A stretch of DNA of 64,000 nt. It comes from Streptomyces lanatus (GTDB lineage Bacteria; Actinomycetota; Actinomycetes; Streptomycetales; Streptomycetaceae). Shown piece after piece: positions 37,165 to 45,104 of this stretch. Position 1 is the first letter of the stretch. Each line of letters starts with the position of its first letter. Location: assembly GCF_014655715.1 (NCBI RefSeq), contig NZ_BNBM01000004.1, positions 257,639 through 321,638 on the forward strand, given 5' to 3'. The notes under the pieces were generated by a model. The model ran no database searches, had not been told where the DNA came from, and saw nothing but the letters and a program-made list of their open reading frames with translations. Position numbers and translations under genes: made by a program.

Positions 37165-37845
37165 GTGAGCAACCCAGCCGACGAGCTCGATTACGGGACG
37201 CTGCGACTCGACCGCACCGGCCAGGCCGAGGCCTTCGACGCCCTCGGCGACCGCTATGACGAGGCCTTCCCGCACAAGGAGGGGCAGGTCGCGGCCGTCG
37301 ACTGGCTGATCCGCTCCCTGGCACCCGGATCCCGTGTCCTGGACCTGGGCTGCGGCACCGGGTTGCCGACCGCGCGCCAGCTGGCGGAGGCGGGCTTCGC
37401 GGTGGTCGGGGTGGATCTGTCGGCCGGGATGGTGGAGATCGCCCGCGCCCATGTGCCCGGCGGGGTCTTCCACCACGCGGACATCGCCGACCTGCGGCCC
37501 GGCGGCCCGCTGGAGCTCGGCCGCTTCGAGGCGGTGACCGCGTTCTTCTCCCTGCTCATGCTGCCGCGCGCCGAGATCCCCCTCGCCCTGGGGACGGTCC
37601 GCCATCTGCTGGTCCCGGGGGGCCTGTTCGCGCTGTCGATGGTGGAGGCCGATGTGGACGACTTCACGATCCCGTTCATCGGGACGAACATCCGCGTCTC
37701 CGGCTATCTGCGGGACGACCTGCGCGCGGTCGTCGAGACGGCCGGCTTCGAGATCGTCGAGGAGTCCTCGCACTCCTACGCTCCGGCTGCCGCCGACATC
37801 CAGCCCGAGGTGCAGATCTTCCTACAGTGCCGCCGCCGCGCCTGA
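37165..37845 (+). CDS. Class I SAM-dependent methyltransferase
   Basis: 226 residues, GTG start with GAGGAG upstream. SAM motif I VLDLGCGTGLPTARQLAEAG, motif II VVGVDLSAGMVEIA, and a later VPGGLFALSMVEAD segment. Small-molecule methyltransferase type; substrate unknown. It lies between the ABC exporter and a PP2C phosphatase on the same strand. Confidence 0.88.
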   Translation: MSNPADELDYGTLRLDRTGQAEAFDALGDRYDEAFPHKEGQVAAVDWLIRSLAPGSRVLDLGCGTGLPTARQLAEAGFAVVGVDLSAGMVEIARAHVPGGVFHHADIADLRPGGPLELGRFEAVTAFFSLLMLPRAEIPLALGTVRHLLVPGGLFALSMVEADVDDFTIPFIGTNIRVSGYLRDDLRAVVETAGFEIVEESSHSYAPAAADIQPEVQIFLQCRRRA

Positions 37846-37882
37846 CGGCCCGCGTGGACAGGCATGAGCCATGAGGCCAGGC

Positions 37883-39622
37883 ATGATCGAGCCGCATCGG
37901 CCGCACCCCGAGCCGCAGACCGACCGGCTCCGCTATCTCGACGCGGCGACCCGCCGGATCGCCCGCGGCATGAACCTCGACGAGACCCTGTACGAGCTGT
38001 GCCGGGCGGCCGTCCCCGCCTTCGCCGACACGGCGTTCGTCCATCTCTACGCGCCCCTGCCGGTCGGCGACGAGACCGGGATCGCCCCGGCCGTGCTGCG
38101 TCTGCACACCGTGGACCACGCCGCCCCCCGCGCCCCCGGCGCACAGGGCCTCGGACCTCCGCCGGCCGACGAGGACACCATCCGGGCGCCGGAGGTCGTG
38201 CGCCCGGCTCCCGGCGGACTCCTCGCGAAGCTGCTCCGCGAGGGCAGGCCGGTCTTCGGGCACACCCCGGGCATCGCCCCCGCCGCGGCCGAGCTGCTGG
38301 GGACGCCGGACGTCCCCCTGCCGGTGCCATCCGGACACCCGCTGATCATCGCCCCGCTGCACGGCCGCAGCCATGCCCTGGGCAGCGTCGTCCTCGTCCG
38401 CGACCCCGGCCGCCCGGACTTCACCGGCGACGACCTGCTCGTCGCGTCCCAGCTCGCCACGCACACCGCGCTCGGTCTGGAGAAGGCGATGCTGTACGAG
38501 CGTGAGGCGTCCATCGCGGACACCTTGCAGCGCACGATGCTCCCGCCGTCGCTTCCGGAACCGCCCGGCGTCCAGCTAGCCAGTCGCTATCTGCCGTCCT
38601 CGCGGACCGCGCAGGTCGGCGGCGACTGGTACGACGCGATCCCGCTGCCCGGCAACCGGGTCGCCCTGGTCATCGGCGATGTGATGGGCCACTCCATGAC
38701 CTCGGCGGCGATCATGGGCCAGCTGCGCACCAGCGTGCAGACCCTGGCCGGGCTGGATCTGCCCCCGGACGAGGTGCTGCACCACCTCGACGAGCAGGCG
38801 GGCCGGCTGGGCAGCGAGCACACGGCGACCTGTCTGTACGCCATGTACGACCCGGTGCTGCACCGGCTGCTGGTGTCCAACGCCGGCCATCTGCCGCCGG
38901 TCCTGCTGCGTCCCGACGGCACCGCGGAGGTCCTCCAGGTGCCGCCCGGGGCGCCGATCGGCGTGGGCAGCGGCGGCTACGAGACCGTCGAGACCCACGC
39001 GCCGCCCGGGGCAGCCCTGCTGCTGTACACCGACGGCCTCGTCGAGTCCCGCGACTCGGACGTACTGACCGGGGTGGAGCGGCTGTGCGCACGGCTGCGC
39101 GCTGCCGCCTCCGGACCGGCGCCGCTGTCGCTGGAGGGCCTGTGCGACGAGGCGCTCGGCACCCTGGGCACCGGTGACCGGGACGACGACATCGCGCTGC
39201 TCGCCGCCCGGTTCGAGGGCATCCTCCCGGAGACCGTCGCGTACTGGTACATGGCGCCCCGCCCGCAGACCGCGGGACAGGCCCGTCGACTGACCCGCAG
39301 GACGCTCCGCCAGTGGGGCCTGGACGCCCTGATCGAGACCACCGAGCTCATGGTCAGCGAGGTGGTGGCGAACGCCGTGCGCTTCGCGTCCCGGCCGATC
39401 ACCCTGCGGCTGCTGTCCACGGACGTGCTGCGCTGCGAGGTGGGCGACGACTCGCCGGTGGTGCCGAGGATGCGGCACGCGCGGTTGAGCGACGAGGGCG
39501 GCAGGGGGCTGTTCCTGGTCGATCAGCTGGCGCAGCGCTGGGGTGCGACGCGGGTGAGCACGGGCAAGGTGGTGTGGTTCGAGCAACCGCTGCCGGACCC
39601 GCCCGAGGATCGCGGCCCATGA
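37883..39622 (+). CDS. SpoIIE-type PP2C phosphatase with GAF and RsbW-like ATPase domains
   Basis: 579 residues from the ATG at 37883, which has GAGG five bases upstream; another ATG lies four codons earlier. Order: an N-terminal GAF-like sensor (about 10-195), a PP2C phosphatase (about 210-440, with VGGDWYDAIPLPGNRVALVIGDVMGH and YTDGLVESRD), and a C-terminal HATPase_c domain (ELMVSEVVANAVRFA, DEGGRGLFLVDQLAQRWG). Such proteins act in partner-switching control of sigma factors. Having both a phosphatase and an anti-sigma-like kinase domain in one chain is common in Streptomyces. Confidence 0.9.
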   Translation: MIEPHRPHPEPQTDRLRYLDAATRRIARGMNLDETLYELCRAAVPAFADTAFVHLYAPLPVGDETGIAPAVLRLHTVDHAAPRAPGAQGLGPPPADEDTIRAPEVVRPAPGGLLAKLLREGRPVFGHTPGIAPAAAELLGTPDVPLPVPSGHPLIIAPLHGRSHALGSVVLVRDPGRPDFTGDDLLVASQLATHTALGLEKAMLYEREASIADTLQRTMLPPSLPEPPGVQLASRYLPSSRTAQVGGDWYDAIPLPGNRVALVIGDVMGHSMTSAAIMGQLRTSVQTLAGLDLPPDEVLHHLDEQAGRLGSEHTATCLYAMYDPVLHRLLVSNAGHLPPVLLRPDGTAEVLQVPPGAPIGVGSGGYETVETHAPPGAALLLYTDGLVESRDSDVLTGVERLCARLRAAASGPAPLSLEGLCDEALGTLGTGDRDDDIALLAARFEGILPETVAYWYMAPRPQTAGQARRLTRRTLRQWGLDALIETTELMVSEVVANAVRFASRPITLRLLSTDVLRCEVGDDSPVVPRMRHARLSDEGGRGLFLVDQLAQRWGATRVSTGKVVWFEQPLPDPPEDRGP

Positions 39623-39629
39623 CAGCGAT

Positions 39630-40511
39630 CTATGAGGCGGTTCCGGAGCGCAGGGCCGCGACGAAGTGTTCGAGCCGGCGGGCGACGCCGTCGTCGTCGT
39701 TGGACGAGGTGCGGTGGCGGGCGGCGGCCAGCACGGCCGGGTGGGCGTTGGCCATGGCGTAGGAGCTGCCGACCGCGCGGAGCATGGGCAGGTCGTTGGG
39801 CATGTCCCCGAAGGCGGCGATGTCCTCGCTGCCGATCCCGAGCTCGCTGCTCCATGCGACGAGGGTGCTGGCCTTGGTCACGCCGGGTGCGCTGAACTCC
39901 ACCAGGGACAGCCCCGTCGAGTAGGTGGTCTCGGCGCGGCTGCCCGCGGCACGGCGTGTCCGGTCATGGAAGACGTCGAGGGGCAGCGTCGGATGGTGGG
40001 CGAGGATCTTCACCAGGGGGTGGTCCGGCGTCCGGGACAGCAGTTCCTCGGCCGGGCCGATCAGCTCGACGGCGTCCTCGGCGTACGACCAGCTCGGGTA
40101 CGCCGGTTCGTGTGCGAAGTCCGTGTCGTACTCGAAGGCGAAGGTCACGCCGGGCACCGCCGCCCGTACCCGCGCCACCAGCTCGACCGCCTCGGCGGGC
40201 CGGATGGGCCAGGTCCGCAGCGCGGTTCCGTCCGGTGCGTGGACGACGGCCCCGTTGGCCGCGATGACGTGGTGCGGGCCGATGGTCTCCCGGAGGGCGG
40301 GCACGCCGCGCGGCGGCCGGCCGGTGACGAGCACGATGCCGAGGCCGGCCTGCTCGGCCGCCGCCAGTGCGGCGCGGGTGCGCGGGGACAGGGTGCCGTC
40401 GCTGCGCAGGAGGGTCCCGTCCAGATCCGTCGCGACGAGCTTCGGAAGCGGGGACAGGGTCTCTTCGGGTGTCGTCGCCATGGTGAGCGCCCAGCGTACC
40501 GGCACCGTCAT
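39630..40511 (-). CDS. HAD-IIB (Cof-type) sugar phosphatase
   Basis: 293 residues from an ATG overlapping the upstream stop as ATGA; a shorter start at 40481 (MATTPEETL) is also possible. Motif I LVATDLDGTLLRSDG, motif II LVTGRPPRG, motif IV AAFGDMPNDLPML, and the inserted C2B cap. Cof-type enzymes hydrolyse sugar phosphates or flavin/pyridoxal phosphates. Convergent with the PP2C gene, with only 7 bp between the stops. Confidence 0.88.
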   Translation of the reverse strand: MTVPVRWALTMATTPEETLSPLPKLVATDLDGTLLRSDGTLSPRTRAALAAAEQAGLGIVLVTGRPPRGVPALRETIGPHHVIAANGAVVHAPDGTALRTWPIRPAEAVELVARVRAAVPGVTFAFEYDTDFAHEPAYPSWSYAEDAVELIGPAEELLSRTPDHPLVKILAHHPTLPLDVFHDRTRRAAGSRAETTYSTGLSLVEFSAPGVTKASTLVAWSSELGIGSEDIAAFGDMPNDLPMLRAVGSSYAMANAHPAVLAAARHRTSSNDDDGVARRLEHFVAALRSGTAS

Positions 40512-42190
40512 TCGGCGCAGCAGTCTCCCCCGCCCGCGTCCGCGGCGGTGGTGTCGAGGCGGCAGAAGCAGGACGACTCGATCGGTACGTCCGCCAGCGC
40601 GGCGGCCAGGCGCAGCTGCTGGGCCACCATCTGGGCCTCCCCCGTCCGGCCCAGCCGGAGCAGGCACTCGTGGAGGCCGTGCAGGGACCAGACGTTGCCG
40701 GGGTGCTGCAGGGGGCGCGGGAGGGTGCCGTCCAGGCCGAGGTCGGCGCGGTAGACCGCCTCGGCCTGTTCGACGCGGCCCTGTTCGAGCAGGAGGGCGC
40801 CGTAGGCGTGCCGGGTGGGCTGCATCCAGCCCCAGGGTTCGTCGTACGGCAGGTTGTCGTCGAGCTCGATGGAGCGTTCCAGGGCGGCGAAGGCGGCCTC
40901 GTGGTCGCCCTTGCGGTACTCCAGTTCGCCGTCGAGCATCGCCGAGGCGATGGCGAGGACGTCGGCGCAGGTGTTGTTGAACAGCATGCGGGTCTCGGGG
41001 ACCCGAGCGACCGCCGCCCGGAAGAGCTCGCGTTCCGCCTCCGCCTCGGGGACACGGTGGGTGGCGGAGAGGGCGACGCCTCGGGCGTAGTGCAGCATCG
41101 CGGTCGTCGTGCAGTACAGCTCGGGGTCGGCGGGCAGCGGCAGGGCCAGGATGTCGTCCCAGCGGCCGAAGCGGATCAGCACATGGACGCGCATGGCGAG
41201 GAAGCCCTCCAGCCAGTCGGCCATGGGCGGGCTCGGCACCCGCAGCAGGTCCTCGGGGATGGACGCCTCCAGCTGCGCGGCGGTCTCCAGGGCGACCTCG
41301 GAGCGGCCGAGGAACAGGGCGCCGTAGATCCTGAAGTGGTAGTTGTGCGAGCGGTACAGGGTGTAGAAGTTCATCGCCCCGGCCCGGGCGTGGTACCTCT
41401 CGTCGGCCGCGATCGCGGCGGTGTTGTCGGAGATGACCCGGCGGTAGTCGCCGCACAGGACCTCCAGGTGCGAGGGCATGTGGTTGAGGTGGCCCGCGTC
41501 GGGCACCAGTCCGCGCAGCCGGTCGGCGACGGTCAGGGCCGCCTCCGGGGTCGGGGACATCTCCATGAGGTGGACGTACATGTGGATGAGGCCCGGGTGG
41601 TCGCGTCCGGTGGCGGTGGCGAGGGCCCGGTCGAGCACCGCCTCGGCTTCCCGGGTGCGGGCCCCTTCGGCGGGTTCGCCGGTCCTGAGGTCCCAGAGCT
41701 GCCAGGGCGTGAGGTTCATCAGGGCGTCGGCGTACAGGGTGGCGACGTCGAGGTCGTCGGGGGCGAGTTCGTACACCGCGCGCATGCTGTCGGCGTAAGG
41801 GGCGTTCCAGATCGAGCAGTCCTCGACCGCCTTGGCCTGCGGGTAGCGGGCACGCAGTGCGGCGATCAGGGCCCGCTCCACGGGTGTGGCGTGCTCCGCC
41901 TTCTCATGGGCCAGCTCCACGGCGGCGTGGGTGCGGTCGACGGTACGCGCGAGGTCCTCGTCGTCGAAGAACTCCCAGGGCTTGTTGTAGTTCGGGCCGA
42001 GCGCGTAGGCGATGCCCCAGTGGGCCATGGCGCAGTCGGGGTCGGCCTGGGCGGCGGCCTCGAAGCAGGCGACTGCCTCCTCGTGGTGGAAGGCGTACGT
42101 CCACACCAGGCCGCGGTCGAACCAGAGCTGGGCCTGGGCGGAGGACGTGGTGACGGAGCGGGTGTGGGTGCCGAGGTCGTAGTACTCCAT
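40508..42190 (-). CDS. TPR-like repeat protein with His and Cys motifs
   Basis: 560 residues, ATG with AGGAG upstream. A helical-repeat protein: the first repeat reads AQLWFDRGLVWTYAFHHEEAVACFEAAAQADPDCAMAHWGIAYAL, and further TPR-like pairs run through the chain (for example ARGVALSATHRVPEAEAERELFRAAVA). Conserved-looking His motifs HMYVHLMEM and HLNHMPSHLEVL in the middle suggest a metal site rather than a pure scaffold. The C-terminus has SSCFC and GGGDCCAE. The family is widespread but uncharacterised. It overlaps the HAD gene by 4 bp. Confidence 0.78.
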   Translation of the reverse strand: MEYYDLGTHTRSVTTSSAQAQLWFDRGLVWTYAFHHEEAVACFEAAAQADPDCAMAHWGIAYALGPNYNKPWEFFDDEDLARTVDRTHAAVELAHEKAEHATPVERALIAALRARYPQAKAVEDCSIWNAPYADSMRAVYELAPDDLDVATLYADALMNLTPWQLWDLRTGEPAEGARTREAEAVLDRALATATGRDHPGLIHMYVHLMEMSPTPEAALTVADRLRGLVPDAGHLNHMPSHLEVLCGDYRRVISDNTAAIAADERYHARAGAMNFYTLYRSHNYHFRIYGALFLGRSEVALETAAQLEASIPEDLLRVPSPPMADWLEGFLAMRVHVLIRFGRWDDILALPLPADPELYCTTTAMLHYARGVALSATHRVPEAEAERELFRAAVARVPETRMLFNNTCADVLAIASAMLDGELEYRKGDHEAAFAALERSIELDDNLPYDEPWGWMQPTRHAYGALLLEQGRVEQAEAVYRADLGLDGTLPRPLQHPGNVWSLHGLHECLLRLGRTGEAQMVAQQLRLAAALADVPIESSCFCRLDTTAADAGGGDCCAE

Positions 42191-42445
42191 GCGTCTGCTC
42201 TCCTGCGCTCCGGGGCGGTGGCGGGTGCGGCTTCGCACCGACAACGGGGTGAGGGCTTTCCCGGTTGCGGGCCGGGGGCGGCCTGCTTTCGGACATCGCT
42301 TCCGTGGTACCCGCCCACCCGTGAACAGGACCGTGTGACGCCTCTCCGGCCGGAATATCCGTGCCGCCCAGTCGCGGGCGGGGGGCGTCGTGGCGCATTC
42401 TTGCTGTGTCGCGCGCGTGACGGCGTACGGACGAGGTAGGGCCGA

Positions 42446-44971
42446 ATGACTGTGAGCGCCGAGGGCGCAGAGCGGACGCCCGGCGGGCTGGCGGCGCTGC
42501 TGATCGATGCCTCGGCTGAGGCGATCAGCGCGGCCGGTGGGCACGCGGGTGGGGTCTATCTGCGCTCCGGCACGCCCGGACTGCTCCGTCTGGCGGTCCT
42601 TGAGGGCTTGCCGGGCCCCTTGTTCCGGCCATGGTGGCGACTGCATGTGGACCGGCCGTTTCCCGTCGCGGACGCCTACCGGCTCGGGGTCGAGGTGGTG
42701 CTGCCGAACGCGACGGAGACGATGCGGCGCTATCCGCAGTTCGCGGCGAGTCTGCCGTTCCAGTTCGGGTCCCTGTACGTCCCCGTCACCGCCGGATCGT
42801 CCGTCTTCGGTGTGCTGACCGTGCTGCGGCCCTCGGCGCCGGACGCCACGGAGCTGCTGCCGGTGCGTGAGCGGATGGCGCAGGTGGCGAAGGAGATGGG
42901 TACGGCGCTGCGGAACCTGGAGGACGCGGACCCCTCGGCGGTGTCCTGGGACGGCGGGCCCCTGTGCGTCCGCCCGCCGGCCAGACGCCGGCCCTCCGGG
43001 TACCTCGGCCGGTTCGCGTGGGACCCGGCGTCGGGAGTGGTGAGCGCCGAGGAACGGCTGAACGTCGTTCTGGGTGCGGTGCCGGGCGAGGCGCACGCCA
43101 CCGTGGAGGAGTTCGCGGTGGCCGTCGCCCCGGGGGACGCGGACCGGATCCTCGCGGCGCTGCGGGAGGCGGCGGGCGGCCGGCCGCCGGCGCTGCCGCT
43201 GTATGTGCGGGCCGCCAACGGTGCGCTGCGGCTGGTCGAGGTCTGGGGACCGTACGACGACTCGGCGCCCTTCGGGGTGTCGCCGGTGCGCGGTGTCGTC
43301 CTCGACCCGGGCGAGAGCGCGGTGGCCGACGTGGCGGCCGATCTGCTCCCCGACGGGGTGTTCTGCCTGGACCGGCTGGGCTCGGTCGTCTACGTCAATC
43401 CGCATGCGGCGCGGCTGCTGCGCCGGTCGCGCACCGAGCTGCTGGGCCGGACGCTGTGGGAGGGCGTGCCCTGGTTGAACCAGCCCGCCGTCGAGGACCA
43501 TCTGCGGGTGGCGCTGCTGTCGCCGGACCCGGTGCACTTCCACGTCCGCAGACCGTCCGTCCCCGAGCGTGACGACGCCGACCGCCCGTTCGCCGGCGAC
43601 TGGCTCGCCCTGTCCGTCTATCCCGGCCCCGACCTGCTGACCTGCACGATCCGCCCAGGACACGGGGTGGCGGACACCCCGTCCGAGCCGCCGGAGGCGC
43701 ATGCCGCGCCGGCGCCGGAGGGGGCGCCGTCGCTCGCGCCGCTGTACCGGCCGATCGTCCTGGCCATCGCGCTGACGGAGGCCGTCACCCCGCGTCAGGT
43801 GTCCGCCGTGGTGATGCGGGAGCTGCTGCCCGCGTTCGGCGGCCGTCGGCTGGCCATCTATCTGCTCCAGGAGCGGCATCTGTACCTGGCGTGGGAGACG
43901 GGTTTCCCGAAGGGGTTCCTCGCCCCGTTCGACGGGGTGGGCCTGGACGAGAGCCTGCCGGGGGTGGAGACGCTGACCAGTGGGCGCCCGCTGTTCTTCG
44001 ACTCGATGGAGCAGCTCGCCGAGGCCTATCCGGGCATCCCCCTCGACGCGACGGAGGGCGCCCGCGCGTTCCTGCCGCTGATCGCCTCCGGGCGTCCCGT
44101 CGGCTCCTGCATCCTCGGCTTCGACCGGCCGCGCAGCTTCAGCTCCGAGGAACGCGCGGTGCTGACCGCCATGGCCGGGCTGATCGCGCACGCCCTGGAG
44201 AAGGCGCAGCGCTACGAGAGCGAGGCCGCGCTGGCCCGTGGCCTGCAGCAGGCGCTGCTGCCCCGGCGGCTGTCCGAGCATCCGCTGCTGGAGACCGCGG
44301 GGCGCTATCTGCCGGGCACCCAGGGCATGGAGGTGGGCGGTGACTGGTACGACGTCGTGCCCGCCGGGGACGCCCTCGCGCTGGTCATCGGCGATGTACA
44401 GGGACACGGCGTGCAGGCGGCGGCCACGATGGGCCAGCTCCGCAGCGCGGTGCGGGCGTTCGCGCTCGGCGACCGGCCGCCCGACGAGGTGATGAGCGGC
44501 ACCAACCATCTCCTCATCGACCTCGACACCGGCCTGTTCGCCAGCTGCTGCTACATCCGCCTCGACCCGGCGACCGGCGTCGCGCAGGCGGTCGTGGCCG
44601 GGCATCCTCGGCCCCTGCTGCGTCGCCCCGACGGCCGTACGCATCTGGTGGACCTGCCGGGCGGGGTAGTGCTCGGCGTGGATCAGCAGGCCCAGTACCC
44701 GGTCTCGGAACTGCGGATGGAGCCCGGTGCCGTGCTGGCCCTGTACACGGACGGCCTCGTCGAGCGGCCCGGTGTCGACATCGACGAAGGCATCAGCGCG
44801 CTGCGGGTGGCGTTGGCCAAGGCCGGCGCTCCCGGGGCCCGGCCGGGCGGGCGCTCGCTGGCGGGCGTGGCCGACCGCCTCACCGCGACGGCCCGGCACA
44901 TGGCGGACCGCCCCGACGACATCGCGCTGCTGCTCGCCACCCGGCGGGCCACGCCGCTGCGCCGGAAGTGA
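42446..44971 (+). CDS. GAF-PAS-GAF-PP2C sensor phosphatase
   Basis: 841 residues, ATG after GAGGTAGGG. Sensors: a GAF-like domain (about 15-155), a PAS-like region (about 185-260), a clear PAS (LLPDGVFCLDRLGSVVYVNPHAARLLRRSRTELLGRTLWE, about 300-420), a second GAF (about 445-590). Then the PP2C (about 605-835; VGGDWYDVVPAGDALALVIGDVQGHGVQAAATMGQLR and YTDGLVERPG). Unlike its two neighbours it lacks a C-terminal HATPase domain. It is divergent from the TPR-like gene, with 255 bp between them. Confidence 0.9.
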   Translation: MTVSAEGAERTPGGLAALLIDASAEAISAAGGHAGGVYLRSGTPGLLRLAVLEGLPGPLFRPWWRLHVDRPFPVADAYRLGVEVVLPNATETMRRYPQFAASLPFQFGSLYVPVTAGSSVFGVLTVLRPSAPDATELLPVRERMAQVAKEMGTALRNLEDADPSAVSWDGGPLCVRPPARRRPSGYLGRFAWDPASGVVSAEERLNVVLGAVPGEAHATVEEFAVAVAPGDADRILAALREAAGGRPPALPLYVRAANGALRLVEVWGPYDDSAPFGVSPVRGVVLDPGESAVADVAADLLPDGVFCLDRLGSVVYVNPHAARLLRRSRTELLGRTLWEGVPWLNQPAVEDHLRVALLSPDPVHFHVRRPSVPERDDADRPFAGDWLALSVYPGPDLLTCTIRPGHGVADTPSEPPEAHAAPAPEGAPSLAPLYRPIVLAIALTEAVTPRQVSAVVMRELLPAFGGRRLAIYLLQERHLYLAWETGFPKGFLAPFDGVGLDESLPGVETLTSGRPLFFDSMEQLAEAYPGIPLDATEGARAFLPLIASGRPVGSCILGFDRPRSFSSEERAVLTAMAGLIAHALEKAQRYESEAALARGLQQALLPRRLSEHPLLETAGRYLPGTQGMEVGGDWYDVVPAGDALALVIGDVQGHGVQAAATMGQLRSAVRAFALGDRPPDEVMSGTNHLLIDLDTGLFASCCYIRLDPATGVAQAVVAGHPRPLLRRPDGRTHLVDLPGGVVLGVDQQAQYPVSELRMEPGAVLALYTDGLVERPGVDIDEGISALRVALAKAGAPGARPGGRSLAGVADRLTATARHMADRPDDIALLLATRRATPLRRK

Positions 44972-45104
44972 CGGCCCGTAACCCTGTCCCGGGTACGGGA
45001 GTTGCCCCCACTCGACGCATACCACCGGTGAGACGGGAAACCGCTCCTGTCACGTTGCGTGACGTCTCTCGCCTCCGGAGGCGCGGCAGTGTAGACATGA
45101 GCAC

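Noticed and set aside
44975..44999. Hairpin CCCGTA/TACGGG after the second PP2C gene as a terminator
   Set aside because: Only 6 bp of stem with a 13-base loop and no T-run, too weak to call.
40508..45025. A minus-strand frame open for about 1500 codons across the PP2C gene
   Set aside because: Only 40508-42190 has the TPR-like sequence and a good start. The rest is antisense to a clear PAS/GAF/PP2C gene and has the Arg/Gly/His-rich make-up of GC-rich shadow frames.
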